The notes below the pieces were generated by a model. It was not told where the DNA came from, did not search any database, and saw nothing but the letters and a program-made list of their open reading frames with translations. From Apiospora phragmitis (Eukaryota; Ascomycota; Sordariomycetes; Amphisphaeriales; Apiosporaceae), in the NCBI GenBank assembly GCA_038363925.1, contig JAQQWL010000002.1, forward strand, positions 1,798,001-1,862,000: 64,000 bases of DNA, read 5' to 3'. Below, piece by piece: positions 48,205 through 60,301 of the stretch. The stretch's first letter is position 1. Each line of letters begins with the position of its first letter. Both the position numbers and the translations under genes were made by a program.

Positions 48205-49131
48205 TTACAACCTTGAAACAACGAAACTCAGCCAGCGGTGCTCTTCCTCATCAAAGTAAAGATATCCGCGATCCATTATTTCCTCCTCTTGGACCTGCAC
48301 ATTCCATCGAGTCCCCGTGGCCTGACCAACCTCGTCCCACAGAGCCTTGAAGCTGTCCACGTTATGCAGGAAGTTGGTCCTCACCACGCCGCCCACTTGG
48401 CCCATGGGCCCCTTCACCGGGTGCTCTCGGGCGCCAGCCCCTTTAGCCACACCACCTTGCTTGCCCACGATCATGACCCCCGGCCTGTTCTTGAGGAGAG
48501 TCAGGATCCGTTTGCAGGCGCGGAGCTGGGTGGGCCGGTCGAAGCAGTGTAGGAACATGGTGGCGTGGATAACGTCCACAGTGCCGTCCAATACAGCCTT
48601 GCTCAGAACGTTCTCGTCGCTGGTATCGAGGAAATCGGCGGCAAAGAAAGATTGGCCCAAGGGCAGCGCGTCTGCATCCCGGAAGAGTTCCTGTCCGGAC
48701 TCGAGCAAGCCGGGCAGCAGGTCGGTTCCGATCACCGACGTCTTTGGGACGCCGTCATGGATCAACTTGCGTATGTCCTGGCCCAGCCCGCAACCGACTT
48801 CTGGGTAGCGCGCCCAAGCCCCTGACTTGAGGTTGGCCACGATTTCCCGGTACACGGGGAAGGTCGACAGGACGAGCTCCGCAAAGAGGAAGGATCCCAC
48901 GCACGGGAAGGGCGCCTAGACGAGAGTTAGCGATCAGATATATAAGTAAGTATATATATGTTCATTAGGACGTACCACTCGCCAAGCTTTGTTGCGTATG
49001 TTGGCGATATGCCGTTGCACCTCTTCGTCGTTGACGCCGGCATACTCGACAAGGAGCTTGTGCATGGTAGGATTTGTTGGCGGGACGTCCACAAAGTACC
49101 ACGGTACGGATTGGTCAAAGAGAGATTCCAT
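48205..49131 (-). CDS. SAM-dependent methyltransferase of the fungal secondary-metabolite carboxyl-MT type (288 aa)
   Basis: Exon 1 (48976-49131) starts MESLFDQSVPWYFVDVPP and ends NIRNKAWRV. A 60-nt intron (48916-48975, GTACGT...TCTAG) follows in phase 0. Exon 2 gives APFPCVGSFLFAELVLSTFP, then SAM motif I EVGCGLGQDIRKLIHDG, VIGTDLLPG, VDVIHATMFLHCFDRPTQ and a C-terminal NFLHNVDSFKALWDEVGQ. The layout PCVG / GCGxGQD(I/L)RKL(I/V)xDG / FLHxF / SFxxLW is that of the family containing fungal meroterpenoid and polyketide carboxyl O-methyltransferases such as AusD. The frame is intact. It lies 437 bp downstream of the synthase on the same strand, so it probably methylates the synthase product; the exact acceptor group is an inference. 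Confidence 0.82.
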
Positions 49132-49257
49132 ACTGATATCTCGGGCCGAAGCACGTGCCAAGTGAATGGGTCGGGTATGCGATTATGGGAATTTGGGGTG
49201 TCAGAGTTGTAGAGTCGACCGAGAGCCAAATCTCTTGAGTGTCCTGGGGGGGAGTAA

Positions 49258-49268
49258 TCCTTATATAT
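49258..49268 (-). promoter_or_regulatory. TATA box of the methyltransferase gene
   Basis: The minus strand reads GTATATATAAGG about 130 bp upstream of the ATG at 49131. Confidence 0.5.
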
Positions 49269-49567
49269 ACGCAGAGGCTGTGTCCAAGTGGGTTCCCGCG
49301 GCTCTCACGTGACTCAGTCAAGCCCGGCGATGGTCTACTCGAAAAGTATAGGCCAGGGGTTTTGCCCCTGAACCCCTTTCCGCACTGTGTAATATTCTAA
49401 CATGACAATGCCTGAATTATTTAGTTTTCAGGTTACAGGTTGCTATTTACCGACGTAGAAAAGGGGCAGACCGTACTCCTTGCTCTGGTTAGCAAACGAA
49501 CCAAGCATCAACCGCTCCCGGTGCCCCCGGTAGTACAAGCTCCCCAATATCATTACTGTAAGTATAT
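49269..49567. other. Promoter/terminator interval between methyltransferase and synthase
   Basis: About 300 bp between the methyltransferase TATA box and the synthase stop at 49568; no ORF of note. Confidence 0.5.
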
Positions 49568-52500
49568 CTACTCCTCCGCCTTCTCGTCTCTTGTGAACCG
49601 CGTCAACTTGCTATCATTTGCAATATCCCTGCTGAGCGCCTGGATACTCTTGTTGCCCATTATGTCCAGCACGGCGATCTCGCAGCCGCAGTCACTGCCC
49701 ACGTAATTCCTGAACTCCATAGCCACCAGGGAGTCCACGCCGTACGCATGAATGGGCTTCCCCGCGTCAATGTCCTCGATGGGGATCGTCATCACACGAC
49801 TCAACCTCCTGACCAAAGCATCCTGGACCAGCTCCGCGGCGGCGTCGAGACTGTCGGCGAACTTGAGCGCATTGGACACCGAAACGCCCCCCTCCCCGGC
49901 CCCAGCCCCAGAGGCGACGTTGCCCGCGGACCGGAGTTGGGCGAACAGGGGCGTCTTCATGAACGTCGGCTCAGGCAGCCCACGGGTCCGGAAGTCGGCC
50001 GACGTCGCCAGACCGACGGCGACCTGGCCCCTGCCCACGTTAGTCGCGCGCTCGCGGTCGAGGTGAAACTCGATAAAGCTGAGGAACTCGTCCTCGCGCA
50101 CGCCGTCGTGCGCGAAGAAGAACATGGGGTTCGCGTTGAGCGTCTCGGCGTTCTCCGCGATGTAGCCGACGCTCAGGATGTTGCCCAGGTCGAGGCAGCT
50201 GGCCGCCAACCCGCGCGCGCGCCGGTGCGCCGCCAGCGCATCCTGGAACGTGTTGCCGGCCGCATAGTTGGCCTGGCCGCGGTTGCCGACAACGCCGCAG
50301 ATGCTCGACAGCATGACGAAGAAGTCGACGTCGGCCGGCACGTGGCGGTGCAGGTTCCAGGTGCCGCGGCACTTGGGCGCCAGCGCGGCCTCCCAGGACG
50401 CGTGCGGCATGAACTCGAAGGCCGAGTCCTTGAGCTGCATGGCGCCCTGGATGACGCCCGCGATCTTGGGGAAGCCTTCTTTTGCGGCGCCTTGCAGGGC
50501 GGCCACTAGCTCGGCTTCGTCGCTGACGTCGCACTTGACGGCTTTGGAGCGCACGCCCTTGCTGCTGAGCTCGGACAGAAGGTCCCGCGCGGCGTCGCTG
50601 TCGCCGCCACTCCGGGAGAGGAACAAGATGTTCTTGGCCCCTTGCTGGGGCTCCGCCATCCACTTCGCAATCGACCGGCCCAGTCCGCCCAGTCCGCCCA
50701 GTCCGCCGGGCAGCAGATACGTAGCGTCGGGCCGCAGCCTGGTCGGCGCCGGCGGCTTGGGGACGACCTTGACGACGTCCTCGGCGAGGCGGTCAAGAGT
50801 ACCTTGCCGATGTGCTTGCCCTGCTGCAGGAGCCGGAACGCCTCCTCGATCTGGCCGAACGTGTACGTCGTCTGCGGCCGGGCCGCGTGGACCTCGCCCT
50901 GGGCGAACATATCCAGGACCTTAGCCAGGATGCGTGCCGTCGTGGGCGTGTCGAGCTTCGTGATCGTATACAAATCGCAGGCCGCGAACGTGACGCTCCG
51001 GCTGAAGGGGAACATGTCCAGCTTGCCGTTGGCGAAGATGTCGCGCTTGCCGATCTCGACGAAGCGCCCGAACGTCGCGATGCAGTTGAACGAGGCCCGG
51101 AGCGCCTCGCCGGCCAGCGAGTTGAGGATCACGTTGACCCCCTTGCCGTGCGTGATGCGCATCACGCCCGCCGCGAAGGAGAGGTCGCGGCTGCTGAAGA
51201 TGTGCTCTTCCGGGATGCCGTATTCGTTCATTAGGAGCTCCTTCTTCTCGAGCGACGAGATGGTAGCAAACACGGTGGCGCCCACCTTCTTCGCGAGCTG
51301 GATGGCGGCTTGGCCCACGCCCCCGGCTGCCGCATGGATCAGCACTGTCTCCCCTTCTTGAGCCGGGCCACCTCGATCAGGCAATGATACGCTGTAGAGA
51401 AGATGACCGGAATACCGGCAGCCTCCTCGAAGGCCATGGTGTCTGGGATCTTGGCGGCGATCTCGCGGGGTATCCGCGTGTGCGTCTGGAAAGTGCCGTG
51501 GAGGGCTGACAGGACAAGCATGCGGTCGCCGATCTTCACATCGGTGACGCCCGATCCCACCTTGGTGACCACGCCGGCGCCTTCGTGCCCGAACGTAGCT
51601 GCGGCAACCTCGCCCATGGCCACCATCACGTCGCGGAAGTTGAGACCCGTGGCCTTGATCTCAACCTCGATCTGGTCGGCTGGCAGAGGCTCTTGGTAAG
51701 CAGGCCAGTCCACGAAGTGCAGTCGGTCCAGTCGGCCAGGCGCTGACGTGCTGAGCATAAGACTTCGGCTCGGGTCCGCACCGAGAGGCTGCAGCTTGGG
51801 GGCGAGGACGGTGGTTCGCTGGGCGATGAAGTTGTTGACAGGCGGGGCTTCGATGAGGCGACTCGTCTGGATCAGCCCTGCTGTTGATACTAGGTACTCC
51901 GCGTGTCTATCTGCTGGCGGACACCCGGATACCCAGTGGTGTCTGTACACAGCATTGATGTGAGGTATGCTACTGGCAGTTGAAGGTAGACCAAGTGTCA
52001 CAAGATCTGACCCATCAAGGTCCCTCTCCCAGCGAAGCGACCGCATCAGACCCGTGATCAGAGCCGAGTCCGGGTTCTCGTACGGGTCAGAGGTCAACCA
52101 GAGTAAGCCACCCGCCGTGGTGGCAAGCTGGCGAACAATCTCGAACTCGTCCGCCGAGAGGCGAGCCGCGAGTAATGGGGCAAACAGCTCCATTGTCACA
52201 ATACAGCTGGTGTTCTTGAGCTTGTGCTGGGGCAGTTCGGTAAACGACACGACGGTGACGTCCTGAAACCCTTGCTCGATTGCTTTGACTGATGTCGCCA
52301 CCTCTTGGGCGAACTTGACTTCGTCCGGCGTGTCACGAGTGACGACGAATACACGGGTTATCTTCTCATCTTCATCTTGGTTCCCAGCAACTTCACTTCC
52401 GGGCTCCGTAGCGACGATCAAGCTTTGCGCGTGCAGTCCGTCATCCAGAGAGTCACTAAGCGCCAGGACGTTTGGCTGGAAGCATTTCTCTGTCAGCACC

Positions 52501-55500
52501 TGCGTCCAGGCCTCATTCTTGAGCAAGGGAACCCAGGGCCGGAACGTCTCGGCAGCCAGCCACCAACCGGGAAGCTGACCGAAACAGAGCGGACCGGCGA
52601 TGAACTCAGGCTGGGTGATCTCCTGCAGTAGCAGCTTACCGCCGGGCGCCAATAGCTTTCGAACGTTGGCGAGGGTAATCGTCAGGTCCTTAGTGGCGTG
52701 AAGAACATTGGCCGCAACGATCACGTCGTACGAGTGCTCATCAAACCCTTGTTCCTCGACATCCTTCTCCACGTCGAGGACGCGGAACTGAGGACGCCGC
52801 CGTTCTTCCACTTGGCGAACTTCTGGCCCGCCTTCTCGAAGAAGCCGGCGCTGACGTCCGTGTAGGTGTACTTCAGGAGCCGTGCGTCGCCGCTGCTGCG
52901 GGAGCCGGTGGGACAGAGCGACTCGAGAACGCAGGTGGTGGTACCACCCGTGCCGGCTCCGATCTCGAGAACGCGCAGATCAGCACCGCGCTTGTGGCTG
53001 AGGATGTCGACGTACGAGCCGAGAAGCGCGTGTACCTTGTCGGTGCCCAGGATGACGCGGTAGTACTGCTCCAAGAGATCGTCCATGCCGAACATGAGAT
53101 GGAGCGCGTCAGTCTCGCCCCGCAGGACCGGCACAATGTTGCGACCCATGCGAACGGTCAGACGTCCCTCGGGTCCTCCTTCGGTTTCCAGGGCGCTCAA
53201 GAAGGTTTTGTGAGCCACGGGATTCGACCGCGTCTCCTTCCATGAGGGGTCTTGGTGTATGAGCTGGTCGCTGTTGGAACAGTTCCGCTTGGCGTCGCAG
53301 CCAGGCGAGGTACTTCTTTTGATGAATGGGTAGGGCCTCCTCATTGTCAAGAGGCTTCTGCGTCAACTCCTCCACTGCACCCGTTATGAACAGGGCTGCT
53401 GCGAGTTGAAGGTCTCGTAGACGTTTCAGATTTGCGTCTTCGGCCGACTTCGTTTCCAATGGCGCGACTGCACCTCTGAGGAACGTCTCAGATTGTCCCG
53501 TCTCCTCGAGGAGGTCAACGTCTGGTTTCCAGTCAAGATTGAAACAGATCTCCCTCGCCTCGGCGTTGCTACCCGCATTCTCTTGTAGGGGTATGGCCTC
53601 AAGACCACGCAGTACCAGCCGAACATGGTTATGTTCCGGGTTCTTGCTCCAAGCGGTGATGTCTGCTCCAAACCGCTTGTGACTCGCCATCCGTGCGGAC
53701 GAATGTACGATAAACTCAGAACCCACCTCCGCCTCCATATCGGCACTGACCCAGACGCTGCGGATTGCGACCGGCACCATGGGCTCCGTGAGGGGTTTAC
53801 CTCCAGACGTTGACGAGGCTTGGAAGGCGAAAGGAAGAATAGGTGGATAAGGGAGTCGAACACTGGCGGATGGATCACATGGTCTGATAATGCTTGCGCC
53901 GGCATAGCTTTTGCTATGTCAGGCACCTTCAGAGTACCCAGCGCTTGACCAGTCGTACCCGTTATCCTGGAGTCTGCCGTCTGGACCGAAGTCAAGTTGC
54001 GGAATAAGGGGCCGAACACGAGGCCGACTCGCTCCAGGTCTGCATATTGCCTGTGTATCTCGACGTTCTTGTGGTTGCACAGGCTAGTGGCGTCGCTCAG
54101 CATCGACTTATACAATGCTTCGCGCTGAAGTGCTTCCCGCCCGCATCAATCGGGCCCGTGGCGATGTGCGAAGACGAGTCCGTCTCGGCGGCGATCTGGC
54201 CGCGACAGTGCTCCAGCCAGCTATTGTCGTGCGGGCTGTACGAGGTCACCTTCCACTCCCACCAGATATTGCTATCTGCTTGAGCTGACTCGGTCAGCCT
54301 CTTCCATGGAGAGCATGATCTCCGTGTCTTCCTCCTGGATCTGGAGCGCCCGGGAAATGCTGATGTCGCGCAGGTTGAACCCTTTCAACACCTCACCGTC
54401 CTCATTGTCGTAGAGTTGCCGAAGTCCCTCAATAGCCATGATGAGGTAGGAAACGCCCGGCACAACGATGCTGCCAGTCACCAGATGATCCTTTAGCCAG
54501 GGCAGCTCGCTCACGCGCAGGTAATTGCGCCACTTGGGTTCCTCCCGGTTCCAGTCCGGGACCGTGGTGCCGAGCAGATCATGCCTCGGATGCTTGCGGA
54601 AGCGCCAGCTTTTGCTTCGACGCGACTCAGACCAGTACTCCTGCGACGGGCTGTGGTTGAAGGGGTAAGGGGGCAGGTCTACCAACAAACGTGGTGACTG
54701 TGACAGCTCGTCCTTGCTGTCTTGCATGTTGACCGAGAGGAGCTGCACGGGGTATCCGTGGGAGACGAGCGAAGAAATAGCCTCGAGTGCAGTCAGACAG
54801 GCATGCTTGCTGCGAGTTAGCACTGAGAGATACTTGAGGGCCTTCAGGTTGGGATCCGTGTTTATCGTGTCCCGGACAGCGCCCTGAAGAGCGCCGTGCG
54901 GACCGAGTTCGACCAGGTGGGTTACGGGCAGCTCTGCACCTCCCCCGAATTTGAGCTGTCGCTTGGTGGCGTTCGACGTGCAGAGCTGGTAGATGGCTTG
55001 TTGGAACTTGACGGGCGACACCAAGTTCTGCGTCCAGTATTCGGGTTTTGACATCTCGGCGGCATCGACGGATTGCCCGGTGACTGAGGAGAAGACTTGT
55101 ACGCTTTCTGAGGAGGAGCCGCTCTCCAAAGTGCCCATAAGCGAGGTGTACTCGTCCATAAAGGGGCGCATATGATTCGAGTGATATGCCTTGCCTACCC
55201 TAAGCTTCCTCGCGAAGACCTTCTGGGCATCCACAACCTCTTTGAGTGTGTCGATCTTGTTCTCGTCGCCGGAGATAGTAAGGCTCTTGGGGGAGTTGCA
55301 GGCACGCAATGACCAACTCGCCTTCTGCTCCCAGCTTATCGTTAACCTCTTTGATCAGAGGCTCAATGTCGGCCGCGGAACAGCCCACCGCCAGCATGGC
55401 CCCCTTGGTTGGGGACGGCTTGGAGCTGATGACGCCTCGAGAGTAAGCCACGCGCCAAGCACTCTCGCGGCTCAGGGCACCAGCGGCGTAAGCGGCGGCA

Positions 55501-57587
55501 ATCTCTCCGCTGGAGTGTCCGACCACCCGCTTCGGAGTCATGTTCCAAGTCTGCAGCAAGTCGACCAGTGCGATCTGGAGGACGGAGCACAGCGTCTGGG
55601 AGAATAGGGGCTCGTCGATGCGGCTGGACTCGGCGTCCCGGTCTCGCAGTTCCTCCAAGACGTTGAACTCGCACCCCAAAGAGGAGAGATACGTATCGGC
55701 TTTGGTTATGCTGTCTCGGAATACCGAGTACTGGAGGAGCTCCTTGCCCATGGCGAACCACTGGGCTCCTTGGCCTGTGAACACGAAAGCTAGTACTGGA
55801 GTATTGGCGGTGCTGACGCGTGTAGCTCGTGAAGCAGTCGAGGCATCCTTGAGTGAATCAAGTAGAGAGGTATGCGAGTCGGCAGGGATGGCGAGTCGCC
55901 AAGCATGTTGGGTTCGGTGTTGAGATAAGGTGTAGGCTAGGTTGGAAAGGTATGCTTCATCGTCTTTGGCATTAGGACGACCTTCTATCTGCTTTTCGAG
56001 ATGGTTCGCGTATGTGGATAGAAGGCGCTTGATCCCTCCCTCATCATTGGCAAAAAATAGGAAGACCTTATGGGGAGGCACCGAGGGTTGCCGGGTCTTT
56101 TTTCAACGATGCATATCTCTGACTGTGATAGTGATGAAGGGGTATCTCTGGTCTCGTGCTTTCCCTTCAAGGCTCTGCGTTTCAGGTAGCTGGCGGCATC
56201 GTCCAGAATGACGTGGGCATTCGTGCCACCAAATCCAAAACTGTTAATGCTTGCCCTCCTGAGACCATCCGCACCCACAAAGGGGGTAGGCTCCAGCGGC
56301 AAGCGTATCCCCCACTTGTCAACGGGTATCCTGGGGTTGCACTTCTCGAAGTTGATGTTTGGGGGTATGATGCCTTGTTCAAGCGTCAGAACCGTTTTGA
56401 TGACGGCAGCGACACCAGAGGCACCCTCGAGATGGCCGTGGTTTGTCTTGCCGGCGCCGACATAGAGAGGGGGTTTTCCAGGCGCATTGACTCGGCGAAA
56501 CGTGGATGCAATAGCTCCAGCCTCCAGGGGGTCACCTGCCGCTGTTCCGGTAGCGTGTGCCTCGACCAAGCCTGTCTCGTCAAGATTCAGCTTGTAATTG
56601 GCATAGACCTCGCGCATCAGCGCTTCTTGGGCCATCTTGTTCGGGAGCGTCATGGCCCCCGTGCCCTGACCATCTTGCCCAATGCCAGTGCCCCTCACGA
56701 TTGCGCGGATGGTGTTGCCGTCCCGCAGCGCGGCCGGAACCGGCTTCAGGATGACTGTGCCCACACCTTCACCCCGAGAGTAGCCGTTGGCGCGGCTGTC
56801 GAAGGAGAAAACACCGCCCGTCTGGCGACAGGAAGCCCAGGTTGGACATGCGGTACATGGTCTGGGGGTCTCGATGATGTTGACGCCGGTGACGATGGAC
56901 ATGTCGCACCCGCCATTCCGCAGATCTTGGCAGCCGATCGCGAAGGCGACCAGACTGCTCGAGCAAGCGGTATCCAGTGTCAAGCTGGTGCCCTTGAGGT
57001 CGTAGAAGTAGCTGATGCGGTTTGAGATGATGGAGCTGCTCGTGCCCGTTGGTTTGAATTTTAGTAAGACGTCGGGGTCTTCATTCATGATAGCCCTAGA
57101 GTCGTCGGTGAAAGCACCGGCATAGACACTTGTCTTGCTGCCTTTCACCTCATCTAGGCGAAGACCTGCGTTCTCTAATGCCTCATAGACATTTTCGACT
57201 ATTTCTAGAGTCAGCACTTGTTTCCAGTAATACATGGGTAAGACGTCGTAACTCACGAACAATGCGCTGCTGTAGGTCCAAAGACATGGCCTCGGTGCGT
57301 GTTATGTTGAAGAAAGGCGCATCAAATTGCTTGCCATTCTCGGGGCCATCTTCTAAGAAATGGCCTCCTTTCACCCAGTTGCTTCCACCGCGCTCGCTCG
57401 AGGGGTGATAATGTGCTGAAGCGTTCCATTTGGAAGCTGGAATAGGAGACCAAGCTGACCGTCCGTTGACGAACAGATCCCAGAGCTTCGACGGTGTAAT
57501 AGCTCCGCCGGGAAATCGACAGCCGAGACCGATGATGGCGATATCATCTGGGCTCGCAGTGGCCAGGTCAATATCTGCGAGAGACAT
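49568..57587 (-). CDS. Highly reducing type I polyketide synthase, KS-AT-DH-cMT-ER-KR-ACP (about 2650 aa, many frame breaks)
   Basis: An iterative fungal synthase that builds a reduced, C-methylated polyketide in the cytosol. The ATG at 57587 gives MSLADIDLA and KS starts DDIAIIGLGCRFPGG. A 52-nt intron lies at 57205-57256. KS: DTACSSS (Cys codon 56963-56965), HATGT, NHGHLEGASG. AT: GQGAQWFAMG, GHSSG near residue 670. DH: WLKDHLVTGSIVVPG near 1015. cMT: LEIGAGTGGTT near 1525. ER: GHEGAGVV and HAAAGGVGQAA near 2070. KR: GGLGGLGGLGRSIA near 2280, NYAAGN. ACP: YGVDSLVAMEF, Ser codon 49730-49732. No thioesterase or reductase domain follows the ACP. Eleven one-base frame changes interrupt it (near 56866, 56810, 56100, 55303, 54304, 54128, 53831, 53276, 52793, 51353 and 50798), all between collinear conserved segments. 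Confidence 0.92.
50682..50708 (-). repeat. 9-bp tandem repeat in the KR nucleotide-binding loop
   Basis: Three copies of CAGTCCGCC (plus strand) encode the repeated GGL of GGLGGLGGLG. Most fungal KR domains have a GGLGGLG motif, so one unit appears to have been added. Confidence 0.75.
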
Positions 57588-58696
57588 GACTACTACCACC
57601 AGACTGGCTGCTTTATTGGAAAGGGATCCCCAAAGATGGCAGCGATGATCTTCGTCGAATCTTGACCATGAACTTCCAACTCACTAACATCAATATGTAC
57701 TAAAACCCCTTATCGGACATGGCAACTCACGCCTGTGGATGTTGTTGCATCACGTGTATAGTACTAGTAGTAGAAACAGTAGTGGCATACCTGATGGACT
57801 ATCGCCGCGTACAGTGCGCCATCTGTGATACTCTCATGGCTGGAGCATGATGGTCATACGAGGCCAGATCCTTACCGCTTGGTATCCGGCAGGGGGGACC
57901 CTTCGAGAAGTCTCAGTACATGGGGCCATGTGTTGTAACTGGCAGTGGATAAACCCCGCCTAGATAGTGAGGTAAAGACCCAGACCGTCGCGGGGTTGCG
58001 AGAAGCAATCGTCGTGACTTGGCATGGGTAGAGAAAACAGGTTAACCGGGGGGGGGGGGGTAACCTTGTTTCTCCCCCATAAGCGTTATACAGTGGATTA
58101 CTCCGGAGGAATTAATATCCCCTCATTAGCTACTCCATGGGGAACCCCAATGTCTGCGATATACGCGAGTCAGTTCGCTCCCTCCACGTGGGTCAAATTT
58201 TCAGGGGCTGGCCTTTGTGGGGCCGTATCACTGCGCAAATCGGAGACATCGTCAACGAGCAGGAAAAATACGCCCTCAGCAACTGTTTCAATCGTGGCCT
58301 TCCTATGGCGGCGGGCCTGCAATACGCGGAGATGGGTATGAATTGTGTGGATTCTGCGACGATGAGGGTCCTGATCAAAGATCGTCGGCGGATACGAGGA
58401 GGTAATGCTGGAGATGTCCGTGACCTATGGAGCTGGCCCCATACATGCGCGCCGGCATGGACAACTTCAGCGGGGGATGTTGGTAGGAGATAGATGGGGA
58501 AATTGGAAAGAATGGTCAGCTGCCTGGTCCATTTTGTCGAAACCAGGCGACAGAAGCCCGGGAAGACAAAGACAGCCAGATCTGGGGAAGGACGCGCGGG
58601 ACGATACATACAGTCTGCCCGTCATGTATCCGACATTCTCACACTTGGTGCACCACTCGATCTAGAACGTAAAGCTTCTTTGTCCAAGTCACCAGA
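57588..58696. promoter_or_regulatory. Divergent promoter region of the synthase and the FSH hydrolase
   Basis: About 1.1 kb between divergent starts, likely carrying control sites for both. A run of about twelve G residues lies near 58050-58061. The frames inside it (for example 58137-58493) have no domain. No binding site can be named from sequence alone. Confidence 0.5.
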
Positions 58697-59748
58697 ATGA
58701 GGGTTCTTTGCTTGCACGGACGTGGCTCCAACACCGAGGTAACTAAGCCCCTGAAGTCCCAGCAGAACGATACCTGAGCTGTGAGTTTCTAAAAGCCAAG
58801 CTTTACAGATTTTCCGTATGCAAACTGCTGCCATACGTAGCTTTCTAGAACCAGAATACCATTTCGAGTTCGTTGAGGGCCGCTGGCCGCATTTGGAAGG
58901 CAATTGGTCTGTCCACACGACCGACTTCTCCAAGTCCAAGGTGATCAGCCATCTTCACTCGTTTGTAAGGATGTCTTATTTGCTAACTCATTGTCTCAAG
59001 CTCTATGGTTATTACAATGGCCTAGATATCTCTGACATCTTGGCCACTGAAAATGAGTTGCGGGAGATTATAGCAGAGCATGGTCCCTTTGACGGCATAC
59101 TGGGATACTCGTACGTTGCCAAACTTGGCACGCCTTCGAGTTAGAGATTTTACTAACACAGAGAGCCACAAAGTCAGGGTGGTACACTCGCGGCCCAGTT
59201 GGTAATTCGTTACATCGCCGAGAACCCCTTTGCAACGATACAGGAGCTCCCGCTCAAGTTTGCCATCTTCATCAACGGCGCCACTCCCCCATGCGTTCTG
59301 CCACTAGGAGGGGAAGAGGCATACGACTGTGCGTTGGCCGAGTTTGAGGAGGCGGCCCACTTATTCAAGGTGTTCAAGCCCAACGACAGCGACAATGTCA
59401 CGCGACTGAGGCCAGCAAAGTTGAGTAATGGTAGAAAGGTTTGCAAATACCCATCCAAACCTCTTTGGTGAACAACGTGTACTGACGATACTGGAAGGTT
59501 GTCACTGATGGTGTTCATTACATGACCCGCTATAGCCCGGATTGGGATGGCCAGATCATATCGATACCAACTCTCCATGTTAGAGGAGGGGGGACCATAG
59601 CGACTATGGGGAGGGCCTGTTAGACTTATGTGATCCTGGCTTGGCTGAAGATTTATTGCACATCTACGGACATGATTTCCCCCGTGGGTTGGACATGAGT
59701 CGGACGATTGCTCAACTGATTCGAAAGACTGCAGCAAGGGCATGCTAG
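58697..59748 (+). CDS. FSH-family serine hydrolase, LovG-like candidate for polyketide release (one frame break)
   Basis: Five exons: 58697-58738, 58809-58940, 59001-59110, 59174-59438 and 59498-59748. Introns are 60-70 nt with good GT...AG ends and branch sites such as GCTAAC. The product of about 265 residues starts MRVLCLHGRGSNTEIFRMQT and has the nucleophile motif GYSQGGTLAAQL, formed across the third intron, a PTLHVRGG strand and a late GHDFPRG histidine. This is the FSH1/DUF341 family of alpha/beta hydrolases, which includes LovG, the stand-alone thioesterase that releases the lovastatin nonaketide. The frame breaks in the six-G run at 59588-59593. Divergent placement beside a synthase lacking a release domain supports a thioesterase role, which remains an inference. 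Confidence 0.83.
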
Positions 59749-60301
59749 ACATATGCATTAAAGATAATAAAATGCAAGCCTAATCTCGCCGCCATGGTCG
59801 TCTCCTATGTTGCGCACAGCTGTGGTCTTTGTATCGGGGTGCTGTGTTATAGGACCGAACAGTCTTTCCATTGCTTTATAATATCCAGTGGTACCATTCT
59901 ACCCCTTGAACATATCGATTTATGTTCTCGTCTGGAAACGTCTAGCTCGAGCAGCCACGGGATGAAGGAGGCTTGTTCGCAAGACGCTGGTGGCATTACC
60001 TTGCACTCGAGGCAACCCCTCTTGAGGGACAAGCGTACCTATATAGAAATCATTACCAGCTAGCTTCGCTGTCTGTTTCATTTCCTTGCAATTTCTTCCC
60101 GTTACGATTGATGATGGTCATCCGGTCTCTGCTTCGTAACCACCGGTTTGTCTCGCTAAGCTCGTCGTCATCTGTCCACCATTCGGAGTCGCTCCACTCA
60201 TCGACAAGTCCTTCCGAAGAGATGCCCTCCTCGTCAGTGCACCAATCTGATACATAATCTTCAATATTTGCTTCGTTTGACTGGCCCACCTCTTCACTGG
60301 G
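59749..60301 (-). other. Possible acidic in-frame extension and intergenic DNA
   Basis: On the minus strand, the frame of the ORF at 60302 continues past its stop as an open run down to 60053, encoding an acidic tail (SDWCTDEEGISSEGL, DEWSDSEWWTDDDEL). The remainder down to 59749 is non-coding. Confidence 0.35.

Noticed and set aside
49748..52631. Several long plus-strand frames opposite the synthase
   Set aside because: They are antisense shadows of the GC-rich synthase sequence; the conserved motifs are all on the minus strand.
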